This document shows positions 28,121 to 34,659 of a stretch of DNA of 54,094 nucleotides, one piece after another. The notes beneath the pieces were generated by a model, which made no database searches, had not been told where the DNA came from, and worked only from the letters and a program-made list of their open reading frames with translations. Location of the stretch: NCBI RefSeq assembly GCF_030418125.1, contig NZ_JAUHTR010000023.1, positions 1 to 54,094 on the forward strand, given 5' to 3'. The number at the start of each line of letters is the position of its first letter. Position 1 is the stretch's first letter. A program made the translations under genes and the position numbers. Origin of the DNA: Fictibacillus fluitans. Its GTDB lineage: Bacteria > Bacillota > Bacilli > Bacillales > Fictibacillaceae.

Positions 28121-29710
28121 ATGGACGATCAATCGAAACGGATATGGCAGGGTGCGGTTGTGCTGGCGCTTGCCATGATTATTGTAAAAGTCTTGAGTGT
28201 GGTTTACCGCATTCCTTATCAGAATATAACGGGGGATACCGGGTTTTATGTGTTCCAGCAGGTATACCCTTTTTACGGAATAGCTTCAACGTTTGCTTTG
28301 GCGGGGTTTCCGGTTGCGCTTTCCCGGATCTTGTCTGAGTCCGGGGAGGTTGCAGAACATCGGAATAAGAGGATTCAGGAGGCGTTTACTACATTTATGG
28401 CTGTGGGCGTCATACTGTTTGTTCTTCTGTTTTTCGGCTCCTCCCTCATTGCCGGATGGATGGGTGATTCCCGTCTGCAGCCGCCGATTCAAGCTACATC
28501 CTTTATCTACTTATTCGTGCCGTTTGTGGCCGTGTTCAGAGGAATTTTCCAGGGTGCGGAACAAATGAAGCCGACCGCCTATTCCCAGGTGGTTGAGCAG
28601 TCGGTCCGAGTTGTGTGCATCATTGGATTTTCCTACTACTTTATGTCGCGGGGATACAGCGTGTATACAGCGGGCGCGGCTGCGACTTCGGGTTCAGTTG
28701 TCGGGGCAATGGCAGGGCTTGTCGTCCTGTTCCTCTTTTTCCGCAAAGAACAGAAGGAACGAAGGGGGATTCAGCCTCGTCTGACCCTGCCGGGAAAAGG
28801 CAGTGTTCAGCTGCTGTCTGCCGGACTGCTGCTGTCACTTTGCTCGATGATTTTGCTGCTGTTCCAGCTTGCTGACGCATTTACATTTGTTAATTTTCTC
28901 AGTAAAAGCGGCATTGCTATTGAGCATGCACGAAAAATAAAAGGAATCTTTGACAGGGCGCAGCCGCTTCTTCAGCTCGGAACGGTCATTGCCACGTCGC
29001 TTTCCCTTGCCGCTGTTCCGGCTGTGGCTGCAGCAAAAAGGCGGGGAGATGCTGCCGGCCTTCGCAAAATCTGCGGCCTGTCAATCAAGGTTGTTTTTAT
29101 TATCGGACTCGCAGCCGCTGCCGGTCTTGCCGTAATTATTGAGCCGGTCAACACCATGCTTTTTGAAAATAAAGAGGGATCTCTGGAGATTGCCGTGCTC
29201 GGCCTGTCGATCCTGCCGGTTTCCATGTTTTTAACCTCAACCGGCTTGCTGCAGGGACTTGGAATGACCGCCTATCCTGTCGTCAGTGTAGTGTTGGCGT
29301 TTATCAGTAAAATTGCAGGAAACGCTGTGCTTATGCCTGCCTTTCACGAAATTGGGGCAAGTACAGCTACCGTTCTTGCATCTTCCTTGGCGGCTGGCGT
29401 AAATCTTGTTTTTCTTGAAAAAAGGACAAGGTTTGCCGCAGAGGAAAGGTTTTATGGCATGCGCATCGGAAGTGCAGTTGCTCTTATGGCATTGGCCGCC
29501 TGGCTCGTCAAGTCAGGCCTTGCTGCAGCGCTGCCTGAAACCCGCACGGCAAGCGCCATGGTTTCCCTTGGCGCAAGTGCAGTCGGGGGAATCGTGCTGT
29601 TGGCCGCCTTGCTGCTGGCGAGGGTGTTTAACATGGATGACCTCATGCGCATTCCCAAATTACAAAAAATCCGGCATGTGATGAGCCGGTGGAAAGAAAG
29701 AAGGAGTTAA
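28121..29710 (+). CDS. yabM: MATE/MOP-superfamily membrane protein YabM (SpoVB/MurJ-like)
   Basis: A 529-residue integral membrane protein. It has many hydrophobic segments, probably 12-14, and the FQQVYPFYGIASTFALAGFPVALSR block typical of the SpoVB/YabM/MurJ-like polysaccharide transporter family. The likely role is flipping a lipid-linked wall or polysaccharide precursor; the substrate is unknown. I choose ATG 28121 after AGGAGAAGG; the in-frame ATG at 28103-28105 region and earlier starts lack a site. The stop is followed by yabN after two bases. Confidence 0.9.
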   Translation: MDDQSKRIWQGAVVLALAMIIVKVLSVVYRIPYQNITGDTGFYVFQQVYPFYGIASTFALAGFPVALSRILSESGEVAEHRNKRIQEAFTTFMAVGVILFVLLFFGSSLIAGWMGDSRLQPPIQATSFIYLFVPFVAVFRGIFQGAEQMKPTAYSQVVEQSVRVVCIIGFSYYFMSRGYSVYTAGAAATSGSVVGAMAGLVVLFLFFRKEQKERRGIQPRLTLPGKGSVQLLSAGLLLSLCSMILLLFQLADAFTFVNFLSKSGIAIEHARKIKGIFDRAQPLLQLGTVIATSLSLAAVPAVAAAKRRGDAAGLRKICGLSIKVVFIIGLAAAAGLAVIIEPVNTMLFENKEGSLEIAVLGLSILPVSMFLTSTGLLQGLGMTAYPVVSVVLAFISKIAGNAVLMPAFHEIGASTATVLASSLAAGVNLVFLEKRTRFAAEERFYGMRIGSAVALMALAAWLVKSGLAAALPETRTASAMVSLGASAVGGIVLLAALLLARVFNMDDLMRIPKLQKIRHVMSRWKERRS

Positions 29711-29712
29711 AC

Positions 29713-31164
29713 GTGTCTCATACGATTACGATCGTTGGTTTAGGAGCAGGGGACCTGGAACAGCTCACACTGGGAGCGTACCGCCTCCTGCAGAAGACGG
29801 ATCATGTGTATGTCCGCACAAAAGATCACCCGGCGGTAGAGGAGCTGCAAAAAGAAAACATCAGCATGACGTTTTTTGATGATATCTATGAAAAGCATGA
29901 CGGGTTTGAAGCGGTTTACAGAGAGATTACCTCTATCCTTTTTGAAAAAGCCGCTGAAGAAGACATCGTCTATGCAGTGCCGGGGCATCCGCTTGTTGCA
30001 GAGCAAACCGTCCAAATTCTGCTTAAGGAAGCAGAGGGCAAGGGGATCCCGGTAAAAGTAGCCGGGGGCAAAAGCTTTCTGGATGAAATGTATACCGCAT
30101 TGAAAATCGATCCCATCGAAGGGTGCCAGATCCTCGATGGAACCAGTTTGAAGAAGGAACAGATTCAGGTACGCAACCATCTTATTATTGTTCAGGTGTA
30201 TGATGGGTTTATTGCGTCTGAAGTTAAACTGACGCTCATGGACAAATATCCTGACGATTTCGAAGTTGCTGTTGTCACGGCCGCAGGAAGTGCCAGCGAG
30301 TCCGTTCAATATGTTCCGCTTCACGATTTGGACCATTCCGTGGAACTCAACAATCTGACCGCGGTCTATGTTCCGCCTGTACGCGACAACACCATGCTGT
30401 TCAGGGACTTTGAACATTTGCGGGGCGTTATTGCCACATTGCGCGGTCCTGACGGCTGTCCATGGGATAAAAAACAGACACATGAGTCGCTCAAACGATA
30501 TTTAATAGAAGAAGCATATGAAGTCATCGAAGCCATCGATGAAGAAGATGATGAGCATTTGGTCGAAGAGCTGGGAGATGTGCTGCTTCAGGTCCTGCTG
30601 CACGCCCAAATTGGAGAAGATGACGGCTATTTTTCCATGGATGATGTAATTACTGTCCTGGCTGATAAAATGATCCGGCGCCACCCCCATGTTTTTGGGG
30701 ATGTTGAGGCAGAGACCGCCGACCAGGTATTGCAAAATTGGGAGGAAATCAAGTCAGCTGAAAAGGGCAATGCCCACCGGACCTCTCTTTTGGACGGCGT
30801 GGCCAAAGGACTTCCCTCCCTCCATAAAGCCTATGATTATCAAAAAAAGGCAGCGAAGGCCGGCTTTGACTGGGACGAGGTTACACCGGTCGTAAACAAG
30901 CTACGAGAAGAATTTGACGAATGGAAAAGCGCTGAGACGGATGAGGAACGCGAAAAAGAGTTTGGGGACATGCTGTTTACGATGGTCAACCTTGGCCGCT
31001 TTTACGGCATCCACCCGGAAGAAGCACTGTCCTTAACGAACCAAAAATTCTACAAGCGGTTCCGCTACATAGAGACAGAGCTCGCGAAGGAGGGGCTGAC
31101 TCCTCAGGATACAACGCTTGAGAAGATGGATAAACTCTGGGATCAGGCCAAAGAAAATTTATAA
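29713..31164 (+). CDS. yabN: YabN: tetrapyrrole methylase domain fused to MazG pyrophosphohydrolase
   Basis: A 483-residue two-domain protein. Residues 1 to about 220 form a SAM-dependent tetrapyrrole-methylase-like domain (ITIVGLGAGDLEQLTLGAYRLL). From about 230 two MazG modules carry the nucleotide-pyrophosphohydrolase motifs, for example GCPWDKKQTHESLKRYLIEE and EELGDVLLQVLLHA. The MazG part should hydrolyse unwanted NTPs; the methylase activity is unproven. The start is GTG 29713 with GAAGGAG correctly spaced; an in-frame ATG inside yabM (29689) is rejected. The architecture equals B. subtilis YabN (489). Confidence 0.93.
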   Translation: MSHTITIVGLGAGDLEQLTLGAYRLLQKTDHVYVRTKDHPAVEELQKENISMTFFDDIYEKHDGFEAVYREITSILFEKAAEEDIVYAVPGHPLVAEQTVQILLKEAEGKGIPVKVAGGKSFLDEMYTALKIDPIEGCQILDGTSLKKEQIQVRNHLIIVQVYDGFIASEVKLTLMDKYPDDFEVAVVTAAGSASESVQYVPLHDLDHSVELNNLTAVYVPPVRDNTMLFRDFEHLRGVIATLRGPDGCPWDKKQTHESLKRYLIEEAYEVIEAIDEEDDEHLVEELGDVLLQVLLHAQIGEDDGYFSMDDVITVLADKMIRRHPHVFGDVEAETADQVLQNWEEIKSAEKGNAHRTSLLDGVAKGLPSLHKAYDYQKKAAKAGFDWDEVTPVVNKLREEFDEWKSAETDEEREKEFGDMLFTMVNLGRFYGIHPEEALSLTNQKFYKRFRYIETELAKEGLTPQDTTLEKMDKLWDQAKENL

Positions 31165-31277
31165 AACCTGGAAGGAATCTCTTTTTTCTTAGAGAATATT
31201 GTTCAAAGCAGGCAGAACCCTTAAGTTTTCTGGACTTTATCCGAATCTTTTGAAAGAATGCCAAGGAGGTTGTTAAA

Positions 31278-31550
31278 ATGAACAGAAATGAATTGGTTAC
31301 CAATATTGCCGAAAAATCAGGATTAACAAAGAAAGACGTTGAAGTGGTTGTAAGTGGACTCGTTGATGAGATTACAGAAGCGCTGAAGAGCGGAGATAAA
31401 GTACAATTTGTCGGGTTTGGAACGTTTGAAACGAGGGAGCGCTCAAGCCGTACAGGACGCAATCCCCAAACAGGCGAAGAAATCAGCATCCCGGCATCAA
31501 CGGTTCCTGCTTTCCGTCCCGGAAATAAGCTTAAGGAAGCTGTAAAGTAA
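31278..31550 (+). CDS. HU-family DNA-binding protein
   Basis: A 90-residue HU-type protein with the FVGFGTFETRERSSRTGRNPQTGEE block and the VPAFRPGNKLKEAV end, clearly in the family of B. subtilis HBsu. It bends and packs DNA as a dimer. In B. subtilis no HU gene lies here; the main hbs gene is near spoIVA, so this may be a second copy. ATG 31278 follows AAGGAGG. Its TAA stop is followed without gap by the rqcP ATG, so the two are one transcription unit with coupled translation. I give no symbol because hbs and hup cannot be told apart here. Confidence 0.93.
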   Translation: MNRNELVTNIAEKSGLTKKDVEVVVSGLVDEITEALKSGDKVQFVGFGTFETRERSSRTGRNPQTGEEISIPASTVPAFRPGNKLKEAVK

Positions 31551-31832
31551 ATGAGACTGGATAAATTTCTTAAAGTCTCCCGACTGATCAAACGCAGGAC
31601 GGTGGCCAAAGAAATTTCCGATCAAGGGCGAATTGCCGTTAACGGCAAACAGGCAAAATCCTCTTCGGTACTGAAAGCCGGAGATGAACTCAAGATCCGC
31701 TTTGGCCAGAAGCTTGTTACTGTCCGTGTGGATGAGCTGAAAGAGTTCACGAAAAAAGAGGATGCTGCCCAGATGTATACCATCATCAACGAAGAATCAC
31801 TTCAATCAACGGAAGAAGGGCCTAAATTTTAG
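31551..31832 (+). CDS. rqcP: Ribosome quality-control protein RqcP (YabO)
   Basis: A 93-residue S4-domain protein ([24 protein letters not shown]) equal to YabO, also called RqcP. It binds obstructed 50S subunits and helps RqcH add alanine tails. Its ATG touches the stop codon of the HU gene, with GGAAGC inside that gene as the only possible binding site, so translation is probably coupled. A terminator overlaps its stop codon. Confidence 0.95.
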   Translation: MRLDKFLKVSRLIKRRTVAKEISDQGRIAVNGKQAKSSSVLKAGDELKIRFGQKLVTVRVDELKEFTKKEDAAQMYTIINEESLQSTEEGPKF

Positions 31833-31842
31833 GCCTTTTTTT
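31817..31842 (+). terminator. Terminator overlapping the rqcP stop codon
   Basis: GGCCTAAA and TTTAGGCC (about 31819-31835) form a hairpin followed by seven T; the TAG stop at 31830-31832 lies in the stem. Confidence 0.85.
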
Positions 31843-31919
31843 GTTGGGCAGTTAAATAAGGCGCCTGTTCTAAAGTTGTCCCCCTTTTCATAAACATATA
31901 GCGAAAGAGGGGGATGTAA

Positions 31920-32225
31920 ATGGACCAATTCTATGATTATGGCTCCTTAAATAAAAACACGAACCCGGATCATGATGTGAAGATGGTGGGCCGCAAAAAG
32001 CTGGAGATCACAGGCGTGAAACAGGTGGAGAGCTTTGATAACGAAGAGTTTCTTCTTGAGACAACGATGGGGTTTCTGGCCATCCGGGGTACAAATTTGA
32101 AAATGAAAAACCTGGATGTGGAATCCGGCATGGTATCCATTGAGGGTAAAGTGTTCGATCTGGTTTATCTGGATCAGCAGGGCGGAGAAAAAACTAAAGG
32201 ATTTTTTGGCAAGCTCTTCAAATGA
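31920..32225 (+). CDS. yabP: Sporulation protein YabP
   Basis: A 101-residue YabP-family protein needed for spore cortex formation in B. subtilis, where it works in the mother cell. The protein shows no membrane segment; the GRKKLEITGVKQVESFDNEEFLL block is the family core. ATG 31920 follows AGAGGGGG. A CATAAACAT element at 31889-31897 could be the -10 of a mother-cell (sigma-E or sigma-K) promoter, but I see no clear -35. It overlaps yabQ by four bases. Confidence 0.92.
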   Translation: MDQFYDYGSLNKNTNPDHDVKMVGRKKLEITGVKQVESFDNEEFLLETTMGFLAIRGTNLKMKNLDVESGMVSIEGKVFDLVYLDQQGGEKTKGFFGKLFK

Positions 32226-32824
32226 CGCTTTCTGTACAGTTTCAAACCATGCTGGCCATGGCAGCCATGGGAATCTGGATCGGAATGGCCATTGATACTT
32301 ATGGCCGCTTCGTCCATGAGCGCCGGAAGTGGTACTGGCTGCATTTCATCAATGACACCATCTTTTGGCTGCTTCAGGCTCTGATTGTTTTTTATGTGCT
32401 GCTTCAGGTAAACCATGCCAATCTCCGTTTGTATATTTTTATTGCCCTTCTATGCGGCTTCAGTATGTACAAGGCCCTTTTTCAAGCAGGCTATAAAAAA
32501 TTGCTTGAAGTGATTATTACATTTATAAGCAATTTGTATCGTTTTTTTGTGCGGCTGCTCCTTGCTCTTATCATTCATCCGGTAAAATGGGTCATCTCGA
32601 TTATTTTTGCACTCGTTCTATTGGCTGGCCGCTGGGTCTGGGCCCTCGTCATAATCGTTTTTAAACTCATTTTTTTTCCGCTAAAATGGTTATTTAGCCT
32701 GATTTTACGTTTCATTCCCAAGCAAACATGGTATAATTTAAAAGGTAAATGGCTAAAAAAAGCAGGGATTCTTATTTCTCTGAAGAATACAGTCAAAAAT
32801 TGGTTCCGCAAGAAGGAGAAATAG
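32222..32824 (+). CDS. yabQ: Sporulation membrane protein YabQ
   Basis: A 200-residue membrane protein starting in the ATGA overlap with yabP. Hydrophobic segments lie at about 5-25, 40-60, 67-85 and two or three more between 100 and 160. A basic tail rich in K, W and R ends the protein. YabQ is required for spore cortex formation in B. subtilis; its biochemical role is unknown. The divIC ribosome binding site directly follows the stop. Confidence 0.92.
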   Translation: MTLSVQFQTMLAMAAMGIWIGMAIDTYGRFVHERRKWYWLHFINDTIFWLLQALIVFYVLLQVNHANLRLYIFIALLCGFSMYKALFQAGYKKLLEVIITFISNLYRFFVRLLLALIIHPVKWVISIIFALVLLAGRWVWALVIIVFKLIFFPLKWLFSLILRFIPKQTWYNLKGKWLKKAGILISLKNTVKNWFRKKEK

Positions 32825-32834
32825 GAGGTTGTAC

Positions 32835-33215
32835 ATGGTCCAGTTTAATAAAGAGAATATCACTGAATTAAATACGGGCTACGTGAAGGAACATCATCTC
32901 CAGCAAAAGATTGACGCAAAAAGGAAACGTGGTTTATACCGCAGGCTGGCAGCTTTCCTGGTCATTTTTTCAGTTCTCGCGTTTGCCATGCTTTCAACGA
33001 TCACATCACAAATGTCTACCCTTGCAGAAAAAGGGAAGCAGGAAAAGCAGCTAAAGTCCAAGTTGGCGCAAACCAAGGAAAAGAAAGCACAACTTAAAGA
33101 GGAAGCGCATAAACTAAAAGACGTTGATTATATCGGGGAAATCGCGCGGCGTGATTTATTCATGTCCAAGAAGGGGGAGATCGTGTTTAAAACACAAGGA
33201 TCTTCGTCGGATTGA
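32835..33215 (+). CDS. divIC: Cell division protein DivIC
   Basis: A 126-residue FtsB-like bitopic membrane protein. A cytoplasmic basic segment (1-37), one transmembrane helix (about 38-57) and an extracellular coiled coil (about 58-105) are visible. DivIC works with FtsL and DivIB in the septal complex. I choose ATG 32835, six bases after AGGAGG; the upstream TTG at 32829 is too close. In B. subtilis DivIC has 125 residues. The -35 box of the next promoter overlaps its stop codon. Confidence 0.94.
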   Translation: MVQFNKENITELNTGYVKEHHLQQKIDAKRKRGLYRRLAAFLVIFSVLAFAMLSTITSQMSTLAEKGKQEKQLKSKLAQTKEKKAQLKEEAHKLKDVDYIGEIARRDLFMSKKGEIVFKTQGSSSD

Positions 33216-33241
33216 CATCCCGAATTTTACACATGTATAAT
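33212..33241 (+). promoter_or_regulatory. Sigma-A promoter of yabR
   Basis: TTGACA (33212-33217), an 18-bp spacer and TATAAT (33236-33241). Both hexamers are perfect, and the -35 overlaps the divIC stop codon. Confidence 0.75.
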
Positions 33242-33288
33242 GTATAATAAAGTAAACTTATGAATACCTAAGGAGGAGCATTTTCTTC

Positions 33289-33780
33289 ATGTCAATTGAA
33301 GTAGGCAGCAAGTTGCAAGGTAAGGTTACAGGGATTACTCATTTTGGAGCGTTTGTCGAGCTGCCAGGGGGAACAACCGGACTTGTGCACATTAGCGAAG
33401 TTGCAGACAACTATGTTAAGGACATTAACGACCACCTGAAAGTTGGAGACGAAGTCGAAGTTAAAGTCATGAATATCGAAAAAGATGGCAAAATCGGCTT
33501 ATCCATCAAGAAAGCAAAAGATAATCCGGCACCGGTGAGAAGTAACTACGGAGCGAACAAAGGAAGTTATGGCGCCCCGAAAAGCGGTGGTTTTGGACCG
33601 TCAAAAGGCGGATTCAACAAACAGCGCAAAGGTTCACCTCGCGGCAATGGTGGTTTTAACACGGCTGTAACATTTGAAGATAAAATGAGTAAATTCTTAA
33701 AAGACAGTGAAGACCGTCTGGCAACTTTAAAACGCCAAACTGAGTCAAAACGTGGCGGACGCGGAGCTCGCCGAGGCTAA
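33289..33780 (+). CDS. yabR: S1-domain RNA-binding protein YabR
   Basis: A 163-residue protein. An S1 RNA-binding domain fills residues 1-75 (VGSKLQGKVTGITHFGAFVEL and KIGLSIKKAKD). A linker rich in G, S, N, K and R (about 80-122) and a short helical basic tail ending RGGRGARRG follow. B. subtilis YabR has about 128 residues; the extra length here lies in the low-complexity linker. The target RNA is unknown. ATG 33289 is 12 bases after AAGGAGG, slightly wide. Confidence 0.93.
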   Translation: MSIEVGSKLQGKVTGITHFGAFVELPGGTTGLVHISEVADNYVKDINDHLKVGDEVEVKVMNIEKDGKIGLSIKKAKDNPAPVRSNYGANKGSYGAPKSGGFGPSKGGFNKQRKGSPRGNGGFNTAVTFEDKMSKFLKDSEDRLATLKRQTESKRGGRGARRG

Positions 33781-33830
33781 CAAGCTGCTGATTTGAATGC
33801 TCAAGCTTCACGACCTTATACTATATATCC

Positions 33831-33869
33831 AAGGCTTCTCTTCTAAAAGAGAGGCCTTTTCTTTTTTTT
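33831..33869 (+). terminator. Terminator after yabR
   Basis: AAGGCTTCTCTT and AAGAGAGGCCTT (33831-33858) form a long hairpin followed by a T-rich tail. Confidence 0.88.
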
Positions 33870-33925
33870 GCAAAAAACCTTTTTAAAAGATTTGCATTGT
33901 AAGACCTTTTTAAACTTCATTGACC

Positions 33926-34094
33926 GGTTGGTTGTAGTGCAAGGTGCGAGACTCCAGTGGGGAAAGCGGGACAGATGAGACCAGGAGGGCGTTTCGCCGA
34001 TCCTTAGCACCAAGAGACGAGGAAGTAGGCGATTACGCCGGCCAGGCTCAGCGCCCGCCCACGGAAAGCGAGCATCCTGGAACGGAAATCAACC
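33926..34094. repeat. 169-bp intergenic repeat element with inverted ends
   Basis: The segment starts GGTTGGTT and ends AATCAACC, an imperfect inverted repeat. Inside are AAGGTGCGAGACTCC, GCGGGACAG-TGAGACC and CGGAAAGCGAGCATCCTGG, blocks I remember from a repeat family common between genes of Bacillaceae. It is more GC-rich than its flanks and probably folds as RNA. The 74-codon open frame across it (33944-34168) has no binding site and is not a gene. Confidence 0.65.
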
Positions 34095-34164
34095 TCTATC
34101 AAGAGCAACAAAGCTTACGAATACACCTCTGCCAAACTTTTTCCTTATTACTTTTAAAAAAGCG

Positions 34165-34193
34165 TTGACAGGGGGCATGCCTTCTTGTAATAT
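34165..34193 (+). promoter_or_regulatory. Promoter of the tRNA-Met/tRNA-Glu operon
   Basis: TTGACA (34165-34170), a 17-bp spacer and TAATAT (34188-34193), about 20 bases before the first tRNA. Confidence 0.8.
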
Positions 34194-34213
34194 ACTAGTT
34201 GTGTCTTTAACAT

Positions 34214-34290
34214 GGCGGTGTAGCTCAGCTGGCTAGAGCGTACGGTTCATACCCGTGAGGTCGGGGGTTCGATCCCCTCCGCCGCTACCA
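34214..34290 (+). tRNA. tRNA-Met (CAT)
   Basis: A 77-nt cloverleaf with encoded CCA. The acceptor arms GGCGGTG and CGCCGCT pair (with two G-U), the anticodon loop TTCATAC carries CAT at 34248-34250, and GGGGG-TTCGATC-CCCTC forms the T arm. It probably is the elongator type, as at the same site in B. subtilis. Confidence 0.95.
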
Positions 34291-34314
34291 TTTTTTCTAC
34301 AAAAAAAGCACATT

Positions 34315-34389
34315 GGCCCGTTGGTCAAGCGGTTAAGACACCGCCCTTTCACGGCGGTAACACGGGTTCGAATCCCGTACGGGTCACCA
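34315..34389 (+). tRNA. tRNA-Glu (TTC)
   Basis: A 75-nt tRNA with encoded CCA. The acceptor GGCCCGT pairs with ACGGGTC, the anticodon stem CCGCC/GGCGG encloses TTC at 34348-34350, and the T arm is ACGGG-TTCGAAT-CCCGT. It follows tRNA-Met by 24 bases in one transcript. Confidence 0.95.
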
Positions 34390-34451
34390 AGTTTTTTCGA
34401 AGAAAAGAACCATTTTTTTTTTTGAAAAAAACCAATACATAGAATGATACA

Positions 34452-34501
34452 CCCTGCATTTTCCGGAGAAACACTTCTCCCGCAAATGCAGGGTTTTTTT
34501 G
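34452..34501 (+). terminator. Terminator of the tRNA operon
   Basis: CCCTGCATTT and AAATGCAGGG form the outer stem with a GGAGAA/TTCTCC inner stem (34452-34493), followed by seven T. Confidence 0.9.
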
Positions 34502-34517
34502 TGTCTGTTTATGTATT

Positions 34518-34566
34518 TTGTATTTGTTCAAGGCAATTACAGTTTTTTTGTATTTGTTCGTCGAGA
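34518..34566 (+). promoter_or_regulatory. Direct repeat and Spo0A-like site upstream of spoIIE
   Basis: The 12-mer TTGTATTTGTTC occurs at 34518-34529 and again at 34548-34559, exactly 30 bp apart. The second copy runs into TTCGTCGAG, which resembles the Spo0A box TTGTCGAA. They lie 26-75 bp before the spoIIE -35 box, where activating Spo0A~P binds in B. subtilis. Confidence 0.45.
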
Positions 34567-34591
34567 AGTTTTTGGGAGATGCTCTAACCGT

Positions 34592-34625
34592 TTGACAAAA
34601 AATGTGAATCGCCTGTGGTTATAAT
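34592..34625 (+). promoter_or_regulatory. Spo0A-dependent promoter of spoIIE with 22-bp spacer
   Basis: TTGACA (34592-34597) and TATAAT (34620-34625) are both perfect but 22 bp apart. Such a long spacer is the hallmark of the Spo0A-activated sigma-A promoters spoIIE and spoIIG. TTTGACAAA over the -35 also resembles a reversed 0A box. Confidence 0.75.
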
Positions 34626-34659
34626 GGGACACACAAAACTAAACGGGGTGGTGTGGAGG

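Noticed and set aside
33944-34168. 74-codon open frame inside the 169-bp element
   Set aside because: It lies in an intergenic repeat, has no binding site and covers the tRNA promoter -35 region.
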